DNA from: an uncultured Alteromonas sp.
GTDB lineage: Bacteria; Pseudomonadota; Gammaproteobacteria; Enterobacterales; Alteromonadaceae
Direction: 5' to 3'
Assembly (NCBI RefSeq): GCF_913058315.1
Contig: NZ_CAJXQY010000043.1
Span: forward strand, 1-32,138
Length of the DNA stretch: 32,138 bases
Part shown: positions 17,824-30,241 of the stretch, in pieces
Layout: every line of letters starts with the position of its first letter
Numbering within the stretch: the stretch's first letter is position 1
Notes under the pieces: generated by a model
Told to the model about the DNA's origin: nothing
Databases searched by the model: none
Seen by the model: the letters and a program-made list of their open reading frames with translations, nothing else
Made by a program: the position numbers and the translations under genes

Positions 17824-18282
17824 TTAGTGAATATGCCGCACATCGGGGAAATCAAAGTTTTGCCGGTTACACACCATCTTTTGCATGGGAATACCGGCTT
17901 CCATAAACGCCTTGCCAACCGGCTCAAAGCCCTTGGCACGGTGATATTCAACGCTGGTAAGCTCAGACTGTAACTGAATTTGTTTAAGGTTTTGCGATTC
18001 GGCTTGTTTAAGCAGGGCGGCAAACAGTAGCTTGTAGACGGCCAGGGTACGGTGTCCGGGTAAAACGGCAATTCGCCCCAGTTCTCCGCTGGGAGTGAGG
18101 CGGCCGGTAGCGATTGGGGTATTTTGGTCGCAAAATAACAAAACGTGAGCGGCCTGGCTGTCCAGCTCGTCGAATTCGGTGGTTTCTGGCAATTGCCATT
18201 CCAGAACATATACCGCTTTTCTCAGAGTTTTCAGTTGCTCACAGGCTTCCTGCCAGAGAACCTGCTGTACTTTATACGCCAT
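17824..18282 (-). CDS. GNAT-family N-acetyltransferase
   Basis: Acetyl-CoA-dependent acetyltransferase fold of about 152 residues. The central ATGRLTPSGELGRIAVLPGHR followed by a helix (LAVYKLLFAALLKQAESQNL) is motif A; YHRAKGFEPVGKAFMEAGIP is motif B with the usual YxKxGF-like turn. The pyrophosphate loop is degenerate: where R/QxxGxG/A is expected there is HRTLAVYK, without the glycines. I start it at the ATG at 18282, which has GGGGG five bases upstream; an ATG four codons earlier (18294) is possible. It is last in the minus-strand block, 83 bp after roxA, and converges on the DUF4826 gene. The substrate is unknown. Confidence 0.82.
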   Translation of the reverse strand: MAYKVQQVLWQEACEQLKTLRKAVYVLEWQLPETTEFDELDSQAAHVLLFCDQNTPIATGRLTPSGELGRIAVLPGHRTLAVYKLLFAALLKQAESQNLKQIQLQSELTSVEYHRAKGFEPVGKAFMEAGIPMQKMVCNRQNFDFPDVRHIH

Positions 18283-18365
18283 ACTTACCCCCATTCTGCC
18301 CTACCAGCAAACGTGCCGGCATTCTACTCCGGTGGATCGTCTGAACCTGTATTGCCGTTTTTAGG

Positions 18366-19481
18366 TCAGAATTCCCAGTACCCCATATTAACCAGTGTAG
18401 TGAATGTGCAAAAAATATCCAGTTCATCCGGGGCCGCTGCCATATCACTGCGGTCAATGTCAGGTTGAGCAACCAGTTTGCACATAATCGGGTAATTTTG
18501 TGCAGAGAAATTAACCACTTCACCGTTAATAAATAAGCAGTCAGGGAAGGTTTCGTTTAACAGTGGCCGGCAGCCGGGTAACTTAACCAGTCTGCCGTCG
18601 TTGGCCAGACAGTCTTGTAATAACTGGCTGTCTGCCGGTTCGCCGGTATCCGGCTCTATGCCTTGTTCACTCAACATAGTCAGCAGGCTTTTACTGAAGC
18701 TATTAGCGTCGATAGCTCTGTGGAGTAAGGATTTAAGCGCCTGTAGCTGGCGGTCGGGCACTTCTGCGGGGGAGTCAGAATGTGTAAGGGCCGGGTCTGT
18801 ATAACGCTCAGGGGCAGCAGACAGCGTTTGTAAATGTTCCGCCAGATAGTTGCCAAGCTGCGGCTGGTCCGGTGCGCGAAAGCCTATGGAATAGGTCAGG
18901 CTGTCGGCCAGTGTAACGCCATCATGGGGCCAACCCGGCGGAATGTAGAGGATATCTCCGGGCTGAAGTTCACAGTCAATCAGAGGCGTAAAGGTTTCTA
19001 CCTGACAAAGCCCTTTAGCCGGTTGCGTAGTGGTCAGGCCTTCAGGAGCGCCAACCCGCCAGCGCCGGCTGCCTTTACCCTGGAGTAAAAAGACGTCGTA
19101 CTGATCAACGTGTGGGCCGACCCCGGCACCGGGCACGGCAAAACTGATCATCAGATCGTCTACCCGCCAGTTAGGAATAAAATTAAACCAATCCATGAGC
19201 TCACTGGCTTCATCCAGGTATCTGTCGACGCCCTGTACCAGTAAGGTCCACTGGCCCTGACATGCTGCGAAGTCCTCAAACGGCCCTTGCTGTATTGACC
19301 AGCCTTGTTCCTGCTTACTGATAACCCGGCTATCCAGTTCAGGCTCCATGGCCAGGCCGGCCAGTTCGTGCTCATCTATAAAATCGACAAAATCGGGCAG
19401 AGCGTTGCGAAGTACACAGGGCTTTTTCTGCCAGTAATCACGTAAAAAAGCCGGAATATCTAAATTAAGCACAGTCATCAT
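18366..19481 (-). CDS. roxA: Ribosomal protein uL16 arginine 3-hydroxylase (JmjC/cupin oxygenase)
   Basis: 2-oxoglutarate/Fe(II) oxygenase that hydroxylates an arginine of ribosomal protein L16 (E. coli RoxA/YcfD). Seen: HELAGLAMEPELDSR, then WRVDDLMISFAVPGAGVGPH with the iron ligands His124 and Asp126 (HVD) and His186 in PPGWPHDGV, all at the spacing of E. coli RoxA. After the cupin core come a dimerisation region and a winged-helix-like C-terminus ending TLVNMGYWEF. I start at the ATG at 19481, because the product then aligns residue for residue with the E. coli N-terminus; a GTG at 19508 overlapping the upstream stop (GTGA) would add nine residues. It lies 23 bp after the cyclase gene in the purB block. 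Confidence 0.93.
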   Translation of the reverse strand: MMTVLNLDIPAFLRDYWQKKPCVLRNALPDFVDFIDEHELAGLAMEPELDSRVISKQEQGWSIQQGPFEDFAACQGQWTLLVQGVDRYLDEASELMDWFNFIPNWRVDDLMISFAVPGAGVGPHVDQYDVFLLQGKGSRRWRVGAPEGLTTTQPAKGLCQVETFTPLIDCELQPGDILYIPPGWPHDGVTLADSLTYSIGFRAPDQPQLGNYLAEHLQTLSAAPERYTDPALTHSDSPAEVPDRQLQALKSLLHRAIDANSFSKSLLTMLSEQGIEPDTGEPADSQLLQDCLANDGRLVKLPGCRPLLNETFPDCLFINGEVVNFSAQNYPIMCKLVAQPDIDRSDMAAAPDELDIFCTFTTLVNMGYWEF

Positions 19482-19504
19482 CTTAGTCAGAGTTTGCGCT
19501 ATTA

Positions 19505-20731
19505 TCACCGGGTTGGCAGATGATTAAAACCCAATCCTGGCGATTGTTCGGTGACTTTAAGCTGATAGTAAAAACGGGTGTCGGGATGTTTGGCACTGGC
19601 CAGGGGTTTTTGGGTCGCAACCAGATGGTCAGGAAGGTGTGTCATGGTAATCGGGCAGGCAGAAACATAATCGCTGTCGGCCTGCTGTTCCAGACAAGCT
19701 GCCAGATTGACGGTTTCGCCCCAAATATCAAAATAGGGCCGGTGATTACCGATGATGCCTGCTGTGAGCGGACCGCTGGCAATGCCGATACGCACCGTAC
19801 AATTGAGCTTGTGGCTACTACTGTAGCGATTAATGATGGCGTGCAGGGCACAGGCAAACCGATACATGTCTTCACAGCATTGGTAGTTTAATTCACTGCT
19901 TAACCTGCTCACCGCCATATACTGGTCGCCGTTGGTCTTAATTTTTTCAATTGGAAACTGCTCACTCATTTTGTCGATATTCGAGTAAAGGTTTTTCAGG
20001 GCGCTTAAAGTAAGGCGGTCGCCATACTGGCGGTTAAGCGCGGTATAGCCACTGAGGTCGGCAAATAATACGCAGGCGAACTGATAGCGCCTGGTTTTAC
20101 CAGGTTGCCAGAACCGGGTTGGTTGTTCTGGATCTTTTGGCAAAAGCTGACTCAGAGTTGATACTGACACCTGATGAGCGCCGCGTAAGCCGTGCCAGCG
20201 GCTAAGCGTTTGGTGGCGGAGAACCCGGTAAATTCCCAGACTCAGTGCACCGAGAGTAAGATCATTGGTCAAGCGTAATAAGCCGAACTCAAGCTGGGGC
20301 TGATAATGCACTACGCTAAACAAGGCGAATAAAAACAAAGCGCCGGTCAGGACTGTGGTTTGGGCCAGTTGTTCAGAGCGGGTAAAAACAAAACCGGTAA
20401 TGACTACGGCCAGTAAATAATAATAATGCGTATTGGATAAACCGGGCCACAACAGTAATACCCAGGTGAGATAACTGTAATAGAGGCTAAACAGAGCAAC
20501 TTTTAAACTGTTCAGGCTCATCAACCGTTGGGCAACGCCCAGGGCAATGAGTGCCAGAAAATGACTCAGCCAGTTGGCACTTTGCCATGAACCGGGACGG
20601 GCAAAGTAATACAGTGCCGGCAGTTGCAGTAACAAGGCTATGGCGAACAACAGCAGGGTTAAATTGAGCGTCAGCCTGACTTGTTCAGCGGTTCGCTGTG
20701 AGGCGGGAAGGGTGGTTGAAAGCGGTAGCAT
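19505..20731 (-). CDS. Membrane-bound class III adenylate/guanylate cyclase-like protein
   Basis: A 408-residue protein. About residues 20-170 hold five or six membrane helices without a recognised sensor motif; residues 215-400 are a class III nucleotide cyclase domain. Metal-binding Asp225 (FADLSGYT) and Asp269 (KTNGDQYMAV) are present, as are Lys265 and Asp335 (YFDIWG), the pair that selects ATP over GTP. Asn342 of the transition-state pair is present, but the partner Arg four residues later is Cys346 (VNLAACLE; TGT codon), so activity may be reduced or altered. The ATG sits directly after a 10-bp hairpin that contains its Shine-Dalgarno sequence. It lies between purB and roxA, 41 bp after purB, where E. 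coli carries phoPQ. Confidence 0.88.
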   Translation of the reverse strand: MLPLSTTLPASQRTAEQVRLTLNLTLLLFAIALLLQLPALYYFARPGSWQSANWLSHFLALIALGVAQRLMSLNSLKVALFSLYYSYLTWVLLLWPGLSNTHYYYLLAVVITGFVFTRSEQLAQTTVLTGALFLFALFSVVHYQPQLEFGLLRLTNDLTLGALSLGIYRVLRHQTLSRWHGLRGAHQVSVSTLSQLLPKDPEQPTRFWQPGKTRRYQFACVLFADLSGYTALNRQYGDRLTLSALKNLYSNIDKMSEQFPIEKIKTNGDQYMAVSRLSSELNYQCCEDMYRFACALHAIINRYSSSHKLNCTVRIGIASGPLTAGIIGNHRPYFDIWGETVNLAACLEQQADSDYVSACPITMTHLPDHLVATQKPLASAKHPDTRFYYQLKVTEQSPGLGFNHLPTR

Positions 20732-20758
20732 GGCAACTCCTTACTGTAGGAGTTGCCA
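20731..20758 (-). promoter_or_regulatory. Shine-Dalgarno-sequestering hairpin before the cyclase gene
   Basis: A perfect 10-bp inverted repeat with an 8-base loop. On the minus-strand RNA it reads TGGCAACTCC, loop TACAGTAA, GGAGTTGCCA, and the last A of the stem is the first base of the ATG start. The ribosome-binding AAGGAG is partly in the loop and partly in the 3' arm. There is no T-tract, so it is not a standard terminator. A second small hairpin (GCGT...ACGC) lies immediately upstream after the purB stop. Folding would block initiation unless melted or translated through. Confidence 0.65.
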
Positions 20759-20772
20759 AGCGTAGCAAACGC

Positions 20773-22789
<2,017 letters not shown>

Positions 22790-22790
<1 letters not shown>

Positions 22791-23905
22791 TAGCGTAGAT
22801 AACTCTCAATAATGCCGCCACCGAGGCAGACTTCATCCTGATAAAACACCGCTGATTGTCCAGGGGTGACGGCTTTTTGCGGCTCATCAAAGGTGACTTT
22901 CACCTGATCGCCATCCACAGGCGTAACCAGGCAGGGAATGTCCTGCTGGCGATAACGGGTTTTCACCGCCGCTCTGAACGGTTCGGTTGGTGCGGTACGG
23001 TTAACCCAGTGTAATTGCTTGGCAATCAGACCATCCGAGTAGAGGCGAGGGTGGTTAGCCCCCTGACCGACGATCAGTACATTGCGCTCGACGTCTTTAT
23101 CGACCACATACCAGGGATCGTCACCGTATTCGGCCAGTCCACCAATGTGTAACCCTTTACGCTGGCCCAGAGTGTGGTACATCAGCCCTTCATGCTGGCC
23201 AATCTCTACCCCTTCGGCGGTTTCAATAATCCCCGGTTGGGCCGGCAGGTACTGACTTAAGAAATCTTTAAACTTACGTTCACCAATGAAGCAAATACCC
23301 GTGCTGTCTTTTTTGTCGGCGGTAATCAACCCTTGTTGCTCGGCGATTTCCCGCACCCGTGGCTTTTCGATATCACCCACCGGAAACAGGGTTTTAGCTA
23401 CATGTTCTTCGCCGAGGGTATACAGAAAGTAACTTTGGTCTTTGTTGTTATCCAGGCCGCGCAGCATTTGCCAGTGGCCGTTTGTTTCGCGTCGGCGCAC
23501 GTAATGGCCGGTGGCAATGTAGTCGGCGCCCAGATCCTCAGCGGCATACTCAAGGAACGCTTTAAACTTAATTTCCTTGTTACACATGATGTCAGGGTTC
23601 GGCGTGCGGCCGGCTTTATACTCGGCCAGAAAGTACTCAAACACGTTGTCCCAGTACTCGGCAGCAAAATTGATGGTATGCAGGTAAATACCCAGTTTAT
23701 CGGCAACGGCCTGAGCATCGGCGAGATCTTCGGCCGCCGCGCAGTATTCATCGTTGTCGTCTTCTTCCCAGTTCTTCATAAACAGGCCTTCAACTTCGTA
23801 GCCTTGTTGCTGAAGCAAATAAGCAGAAACAGAAGAATCCACACCACCGGACATACCGACGATGACTTTTTGTTTATTGGGGGCCGAATCGGCGAGCTGA
23901 GACAT
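22790..23905 (-). CDS. mnmA: tRNA-specific 2-thiouridylase
   Basis: Installs the 2-thio group on wobble uridine U34 of tRNA-Lys, -Glu and -Gln, using ATP and sulfur relayed by the Tus proteins. Seen: the PP-loop SGGVDSS at about 19-25, MKNWEEDD, the catalytic Cys108 in [12 protein letters not shown], Cys205 in [13 protein letters not shown], and the C-terminal beta-barrel with [13 protein letters not shown]. Length 371 is normal. First gene of the coupled mnmA-hflD-purB group; in E. coli nudJ precedes it, but here rluE is the direct neighbour. Confidence 0.97.
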
Positions 23906-23944
23906 TAGTTAACCGTGCACTCACATGTTATTTACGGGGCGCGG

Positions 23945-23973
23945 AGTTTACCAGAAATTGCAACTTTTGGCAC
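23945..23973 (-). promoter_or_regulatory. Candidate promoter of the mnmA-hflD-purB unit
   Basis: On the minus strand, GTGCCA (23973-23968) and TAAACT (23950-23945) are separated by 17 bp and followed by a very GC-rich discriminator (GCGCCCCG). Such discriminators are typical of growth-rate- or ppGpp-sensitive promoters. It lies in the 84-bp gap after rluE, about 40 bp before the mnmA ATG. The match is weak. Confidence 0.3.
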
Positions 23974-23989
23974 CTCTAAAAGGGCCTTT

Positions 23990-24619
23990 TTAAGGCGCTC
24001 GACGTGATTTTTGCGGTTGTTTGGGCCTGGTCCGACGGGCAGGGCGTCTATTTACCTTGCTGGCGGGTTTCACCGGGGGGCCTGGCAGGCTGACATATTC
24101 GCCATTGGCGATGCCATCGAGCGTCCAGTTGCCTACCCGGTAGCGGATCAGTCGCAGGGTAGGGTTGCCCACGTGAGCCGTCATTCGCCGGACCTGCCGG
24201 TTGCGCCCTTCGCTAATGGTAATCGACAGCCAGGTTGTGGGGATACTGGCGCGCTCGCGAATTGGCGGGTTGCGGGGCCACACTGCAGGTTCAGTAATGC
24301 GCTGTACTTTGGCTGGCAGGGTCATACCATCTTTTAATTCGACGCCCTTACTCAAGGCGTTGATGGCTTCATCGGTTACTTCGCCCTCAACCTGTACCCA
24401 ATAGGTTTTACTGGTTTTGGCTTTCGGATGGGCAAGCTTATGTTGCAGGCTGCCGTTATCGGTAAGGACCAGCAGGCCTTCAGAGTCGCGATCGAGTCTT
24501 CCCGCTGCGTAGACATCGGGAACCTGTATATAATCTTTCAGGGTTTCGCGGCCCTCGGCGTCGGTAAACTGAGAGAGCACCATATAGGGTTTGTTGAACA
24601 GGATTACGGTTGAAGTCAT
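23990..24619 (-). CDS. rluE: 23S rRNA pseudouridine synthase (RluE, U2457)
   Basis: RsuA-family pseudouridine synthase acting on 23S rRNA. The catalytic Asp43 lies in [16 protein letters not shown], and the family motif [20 protein letters not shown] is present. No S4 domain precedes the catalytic core, as in E. coli RluE, and [17 protein letters not shown] matches that protein closely. A basic, proline-rich tail of about 26 residues ([19 protein letters not shown]) follows the core and may aid RNA binding. It is divergent from icd, as in E. coli. Confidence 0.93.
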   Translation of the reverse strand: MTSTVILFNKPYMVLSQFTDAEGRETLKDYIQVPDVYAAGRLDRDSEGLLVLTDNGSLQHKLAHPKAKTSKTYWVQVEGEVTDEAINALSKGVELKDGMTLPAKVQRITEPAVWPRNPPIRERASIPTTWLSITISEGRNRQVRRMTAHVGNPTLRLIRYRVGNWTLDGIANGEYVSLPGPPVKPASKVNRRPARRTRPKQPQKSRRAP

Positions 24620-24781
24620 GAATAAAGCTGGCCGGTATCATTTAAGTAAACAGTTTATCAAAGTTGTTGTTTAAGCACACCGCCAACCTGGCGGTGATGG
24701 AAATTTGTACGCTTTGATGAATAATTACCCATGAAAACTAATTTATTAACCGTTTTTTCGTAATTAAGACAAAGGTATGAC

Positions 24782-24809
24782 TTGTAACTGGTTCGCTTGA
24801 CCCTATACT
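24782..24809 (+). promoter_or_regulatory. Candidate icd promoter
   Basis: TTGTAA at 24782-24787 and TATACT at 24804-24809 with a 16-bp spacer. Transcription would begin near 24816 and run through the nested inverted repeats before icd. Confidence 0.4.
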
Positions 24810-24845
24810 AAAGACCTTATGATTCATGTGCATTACATGGCCAGC

Positions 24846-24933
24846 GTCAACCTGTAAAATTAGTGAATTAAATACTCAGTAAAGTGGATACTGAGTATTT
24901 GCGTGCGTGAATCGATACTCCCTTCAGGTTGAC
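24846..24933 (+). repeat. Nested inverted repeats in the icd leader
   Basis: Outer arms GTCAACCTG (24846-24854) and CAGGTTGAC (24925-24933) enclose a perfect 12-bp inner stem, AAATACTCAGTA (24870-24881) with TACTGAGTATTT (24889-24900), around a 7-base loop. It could be a folded RNA leader, a small RNA or a protein-binding site. No T-run follows either stem, so it is not a simple terminator. Confidence 0.7.
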
Positions 24934-24993
24934 ACATGTAGGTACGCAGGAAAATCACGAGATCCGGTCTCTTGTCAGAACGTTATGATCTGA

Positions 24994-27285
<2,292 letters not shown>

Positions 27286-27311
27286 TCAAAGCATTCGCTT
27301 TTGATTGATAT

Positions 27312-27340
27312 AAAAAACCGGCTTTCGCCGGTTTTTTTTT
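27312..27340 (+). terminator. Rho-independent terminator of icd
   Basis: A perfect 11-bp stem (AAAAAACCGGC with GCCGGTTTTTT), TTTC loop and a T9 run, 26 bases after the icd stop. Confidence 0.95.
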
Positions 27341-27494
27341 GCGCCTGGGTTTGTGTTTGATAAAGCAGCGTATTTCGCCCGGTAATAGCGTTATTGCTCG
27401 CCGAAACGTTACCACCAACTGCTAGCAGTAAAATGAATTGATACGGATCGTGTTGGTCTCTGCTATCTTTTAGTGAGCATAGGGAGAAAGCGCA

Positions 27495-28913
27495 ATGACA
27501 CGATTTACTCGCAAGGTTACCACACTGTTTTGCTCACTGTTGTGCTGGGCGGCAACCGCCATCACGCCAGCAATAGCCGCTGTTGATAAAAACAGTGAGC
27601 ATGCCAGAACAACCTACCGGATCTATAAAACCATCGTTGAGATGGACTCCTCAAAAACGAGTGGTGGGGCGACCCCTGTTGCCCGATATCTGGCATCTGA
27701 ATTTCGTCAGGCGGGGTTTGCTGATGCGGCAATAGAAGTGATCCCTGTAGAGCATACCTCAGCCCTAGTTGTAACTTATAAAGGCCGTGCTGGAAGTCAG
27801 CACCCGCCCATTCTGTTTTTGGGACACATGGATGTGGTTAAAGCTCTGGCTTCAGACTGGCAACGGGCACCCTTCACTTTATCCGAAGATAACGGTTACT
27901 TTTTTGGCCGCGGTACCCTCGACAATAAGTTTGGTGTGGCGCAGATATCTGGCGCATTCATTGCGCTCAGAAAAGCCGGTTACCTACCTGATCGGGATCT
28001 TATTATCGCGTTTTCGGGCGATGAAGAGTCGGGCATGGTGAGCACCCGTTATCTGGCCTCACGAGAAGATTTGACGAAAGCGGCGTATGCCTTAAACACC
28101 GATGCCGGTGGTGGAGTGCTATCTGGCAAAGGCAAGGCGGTGGTATATCGAGTCCAGGCGGCTGAAAAAACCTATGTTAGCTTTCAATTAGAGGTGAAAA
28201 ATCCTGGTGGTCATAGCTCAAGGCCCCGTAGCGATAATGCAATATATGAACTTGCTGCAGCGCTCAGAGAAATTCAGGCCTACCGTTTTCCGGTTATGAC
28301 TACCCCCATGACCCTTAACTACCTTAAACAAGCGGGGAAATTATCGGGCGGAGAGAGCGGTGAAACACTGCTGCAGTTTGCCAACGACCCGACCGATCGG
28401 GAAGCCGCTGACAAGCTGTTTAATGAGCCGGAATATGTGGGGACTACCCGCACCACCTGTGTTGCCACTATGTTGTCTGGCGGCCATGCGGAAAATGCGT
28501 TGCCGCAATCGGCCACGGCCACGGTGAACTGCCGGGTGTTTCCGGGCTCGGATGTCGAAGGGGTCAAAGCCTCGTTACAAAAAGCAATTGATAATCAAAA
28601 TGTTACCATTACCACCATAACAGATTACGTTGAAAGTCCGGTATCGGAACTGCGTGAGGATGTGCTGAACGCCATTACCGGTTCGGTTTATCTACGGTAC
28701 CCGGATGTGCCCATCATGCCTTACCTGGAATCCGGTGGTACCGATGGCATGCATTTTCGCCGGGCCGGCATTCCTACCTGGGGGATAAGTGGCTTGTTTC
28801 TTAATCCGGAAGACATGTTTGCCCATGGGTTAAACGAGCGCGTACCGGTTGCAGGATTTTATGATTCTCTGACTCACTGGCCTCATATTATTAAAGCTCT
28901 GGCGGGTGAGTAA
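27495..28913 (+). CDS. Exported M20-family zinc metallopeptidase
   Basis: Periplasmic or secreted di-zinc amidohydrolase of the M20/M25/M40 group, probably an aminoacylase or carboxypeptidase. Signal peptide about 1-28 (LFCSLLCWAATAITPAIAA). All metal and catalytic residues are visible: His111 and Asp113 in LGHMDVV, bridging Asp143 in GRGTLDNKFG, Glu177-Glu178 in SGDEESG, Asp203 in NTDAGG, and His444 in AHGLNERVP. The dimerisation lid with NPGGHSSRP lies between. Length 472. A ribosome-binding AGGGAGAAAG precedes the ATG. The substrate is not predictable; being exported suggests peptide scavenging. It sits alone between the icd terminator and the NagB-like gene. Confidence 0.92.
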   Translation: MTRFTRKVTTLFCSLLCWAATAITPAIAAVDKNSEHARTTYRIYKTIVEMDSSKTSGGATPVARYLASEFRQAGFADAAIEVIPVEHTSALVVTYKGRAGSQHPPILFLGHMDVVKALASDWQRAPFTLSEDNGYFFGRGTLDNKFGVAQISGAFIALRKAGYLPDRDLIIAFSGDEESGMVSTRYLASREDLTKAAYALNTDAGGGVLSGKGKAVVYRVQAAEKTYVSFQLEVKNPGGHSSRPRSDNAIYELAAALREIQAYRFPVMTTPMTLNYLKQAGKLSGGESGETLLQFANDPTDREAADKLFNEPEYVGTTRTTCVATMLSGGHAENALPQSATATVNCRVFPGSDVEGVKASLQKAIDNQNVTITTITDYVESPVSELREDVLNAITGSVYLRYPDVPIMPYLESGGTDGMHFRRAGIPTWGISGLFLNPEDMFAHGLNERVPVAGFYDSLTHWPHIIKALAGE

Positions 28914-29072
28914 CCTCTTGTAAAGCGAGCGAGATAAGGTAAAAGGATATGCTTTGCTGTGCACGACTCAAGCATAAATGCTACCGGTGGCACTGGTAAT
29001 TTTAGTGGGTAATTGATACCGTTTGGCTGCTTATTATTATTCACTTTTATTTTACATGTTGAAGGTTGAGTT

Positions 29073-29993
29073 ATGACTACCGCGAGCACCTTGTTTAAGC
29101 GCGATGAAAAAAATGGCAACGTTTGGCTAGAAAAAACAGAGTCTGGCACAGTGGAGTACATCGACAAGGGATTACAGCCCCAGGTGATGCAGTCAGAAGC
29201 GGCTGTTGGTCATGCCATGTTGGATGAACTTATAGCGGTTGCCGAGAGTAAAAAGGGCGACATTAATATTGCTTTACTGGGGGGAAGGGGCGCACAGCAA
29301 TTACATAAGTTGCTTGGCGAAAAAGCGACCACCTCTGAGCTGGATGATATTCTGAGCCGTTTAAATGTATTTACTCAGGATGCCCTGGCACCCATGGCAA
29401 TGGGGAACAGCCTCAGTTTTGTGCGGGATTTTGAACGTATTCTTGGCGACTCGTTTTTTCAGAAGATAAAAAGTTTCACACCGATGCAAACCGATACCGC
29501 CGATCTGGAAGCTGCGTTAACCCGCTATCTCGAAAAGCTTGAGCAGTTGGGTGGGTTGGATATCTTTTTTATTGGTCATGGGCCCGAGGCCGACGAAGCA
29601 TCGCACCTGGCCTATATAAAACCTTTTTCCGGGGCTAAAGCTGTACATATGGCCGGTTTGATACCTATTTCAAGCTCTATTTTGGAACATCACATTAGTA
29701 AATTTAAAGCGGGTGGAAGTGATATTAGCCCGACTGACGAGTCACAATGCCGTGCGGCTAAATTTATTCTGACGCTGGGGCCAGCGGCCATATTGTCGGC
29801 AGAAAAGATTGTCCAGTCGGTTGTGGATGCCGAAACCGCGCCGGCGAAAGTGAAAACTTACGCAAAGGTGTTGAATACGCCAATAAGTCAGGATAGCGCG
29901 ATAGCTGAGCAACAGCTTGATGCCAATCCCGGCTTGTGGATCCGTTTGCACGACAATGTGAAATCTTTTGTGCTGCCAAACGTGATGATATAG
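29073..29993 (+). CDS. Divergent NagB/6-phosphogluconolactonase-fold protein
   Basis: A 306-residue cytoplasmic protein. The segment DINIALLGGRGAQQLHKLL (63-81) resembles the phosphate-binding SGGRTP region of 6-phosphogluconolactonase and NagB. LGGLDIFFIGHGPEADEASH (159-178) aligns with their catalytic GxGPDGHxA loop, and ILTLGPAAILSAEKIVQSVV with the NagB ITVGVGTLL-type helix start. The catalytic DGH is not conserved: the loop is expanded to EADEASH, so substrate or activity may differ. A weak GTTGAG lies before the ATG. About 160 bp separate it from the peptidase gene. I place it in the fold with moderate confidence and give no specific function. Confidence 0.65.
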   Translation: MTTASTLFKRDEKNGNVWLEKTESGTVEYIDKGLQPQVMQSEAAVGHAMLDELIAVAESKKGDINIALLGGRGAQQLHKLLGEKATTSELDDILSRLNVFTQDALAPMAMGNSLSFVRDFERILGDSFFQKIKSFTPMQTDTADLEAALTRYLEKLEQLGGLDIFFIGHGPEADEASHLAYIKPFSGAKAVHMAGLIPISSSILEHHISKFKAGGSDISPTDESQCRAAKFILTLGPAAILSAEKIVQSVVDAETAPAKVKTYAKVLNTPISQDSAIAEQQLDANPGLWIRLHDNVKSFVLPNVMI

Positions 29994-30106
29994 AGCCAGT
30001 AAACAAAGCAGTGCAGGGAGCACCGTTCTGTTGGTTTAATGGAGTATAGCCGAATTGTTAGCCATAATTTGGTTGTTAACGTATGGTGTAATCAATAGAA
30101 CAATAA

Positions 30107-30140
30107 AGGGAGAGACAGTAATTCCATACCATCTCTCCCT
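30107..30140 (-). terminator. Possible terminator hairpin for the 30242-31237 gene
   Basis: A perfect 9-bp inverted repeat (AGGGAGAGA and TCTCTCCCT) around a 16-base loop. On the minus strand it is followed by TTATTGTTC, moderately T-rich. It lies about 100 bases after the stop of the membrane-protein gene. The long loop makes it a weak terminator candidate. Confidence 0.4.
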
Positions 30141-30241
30141 GCATCATTTAAAAAGCTTAGCCTGTTAAATCACTATCAGAAGCGTTTTCAACGCTAGCAT
30201 AGAAGTAACGTTTATAAGACAAAGACAAGTTGGCGAAATAA

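Noticed and set aside
18145-18523. Overlapping small open frames around the roxA-GNAT junction
   Set aside because: They cross two well-supported genes in other frames and have no ribosome-binding sites or recognisable motifs.
20731-20758. The hairpin as a transcription terminator of purB
   Set aside because: No T-tract follows on the minus strand; the stem runs straight into the ATG of the next gene.
23333-23908. 191-codon open frame on the plus strand
   Set aside because: Antisense shadow of mnmA; the mnmA product has complete catalytic motifs throughout.
30122-30241. A frame of about 40 codons continuing past the membrane-protein stop (minus strand, reading ...NYFANLSLSYKRYFYASVENA...)
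   Set aside because: It is protein-like and could indicate a frameshifted C-terminus, but an open stretch of this length is expected by chance fairly often, it has no start, and the membrane protein already ends with a normal charged tail.
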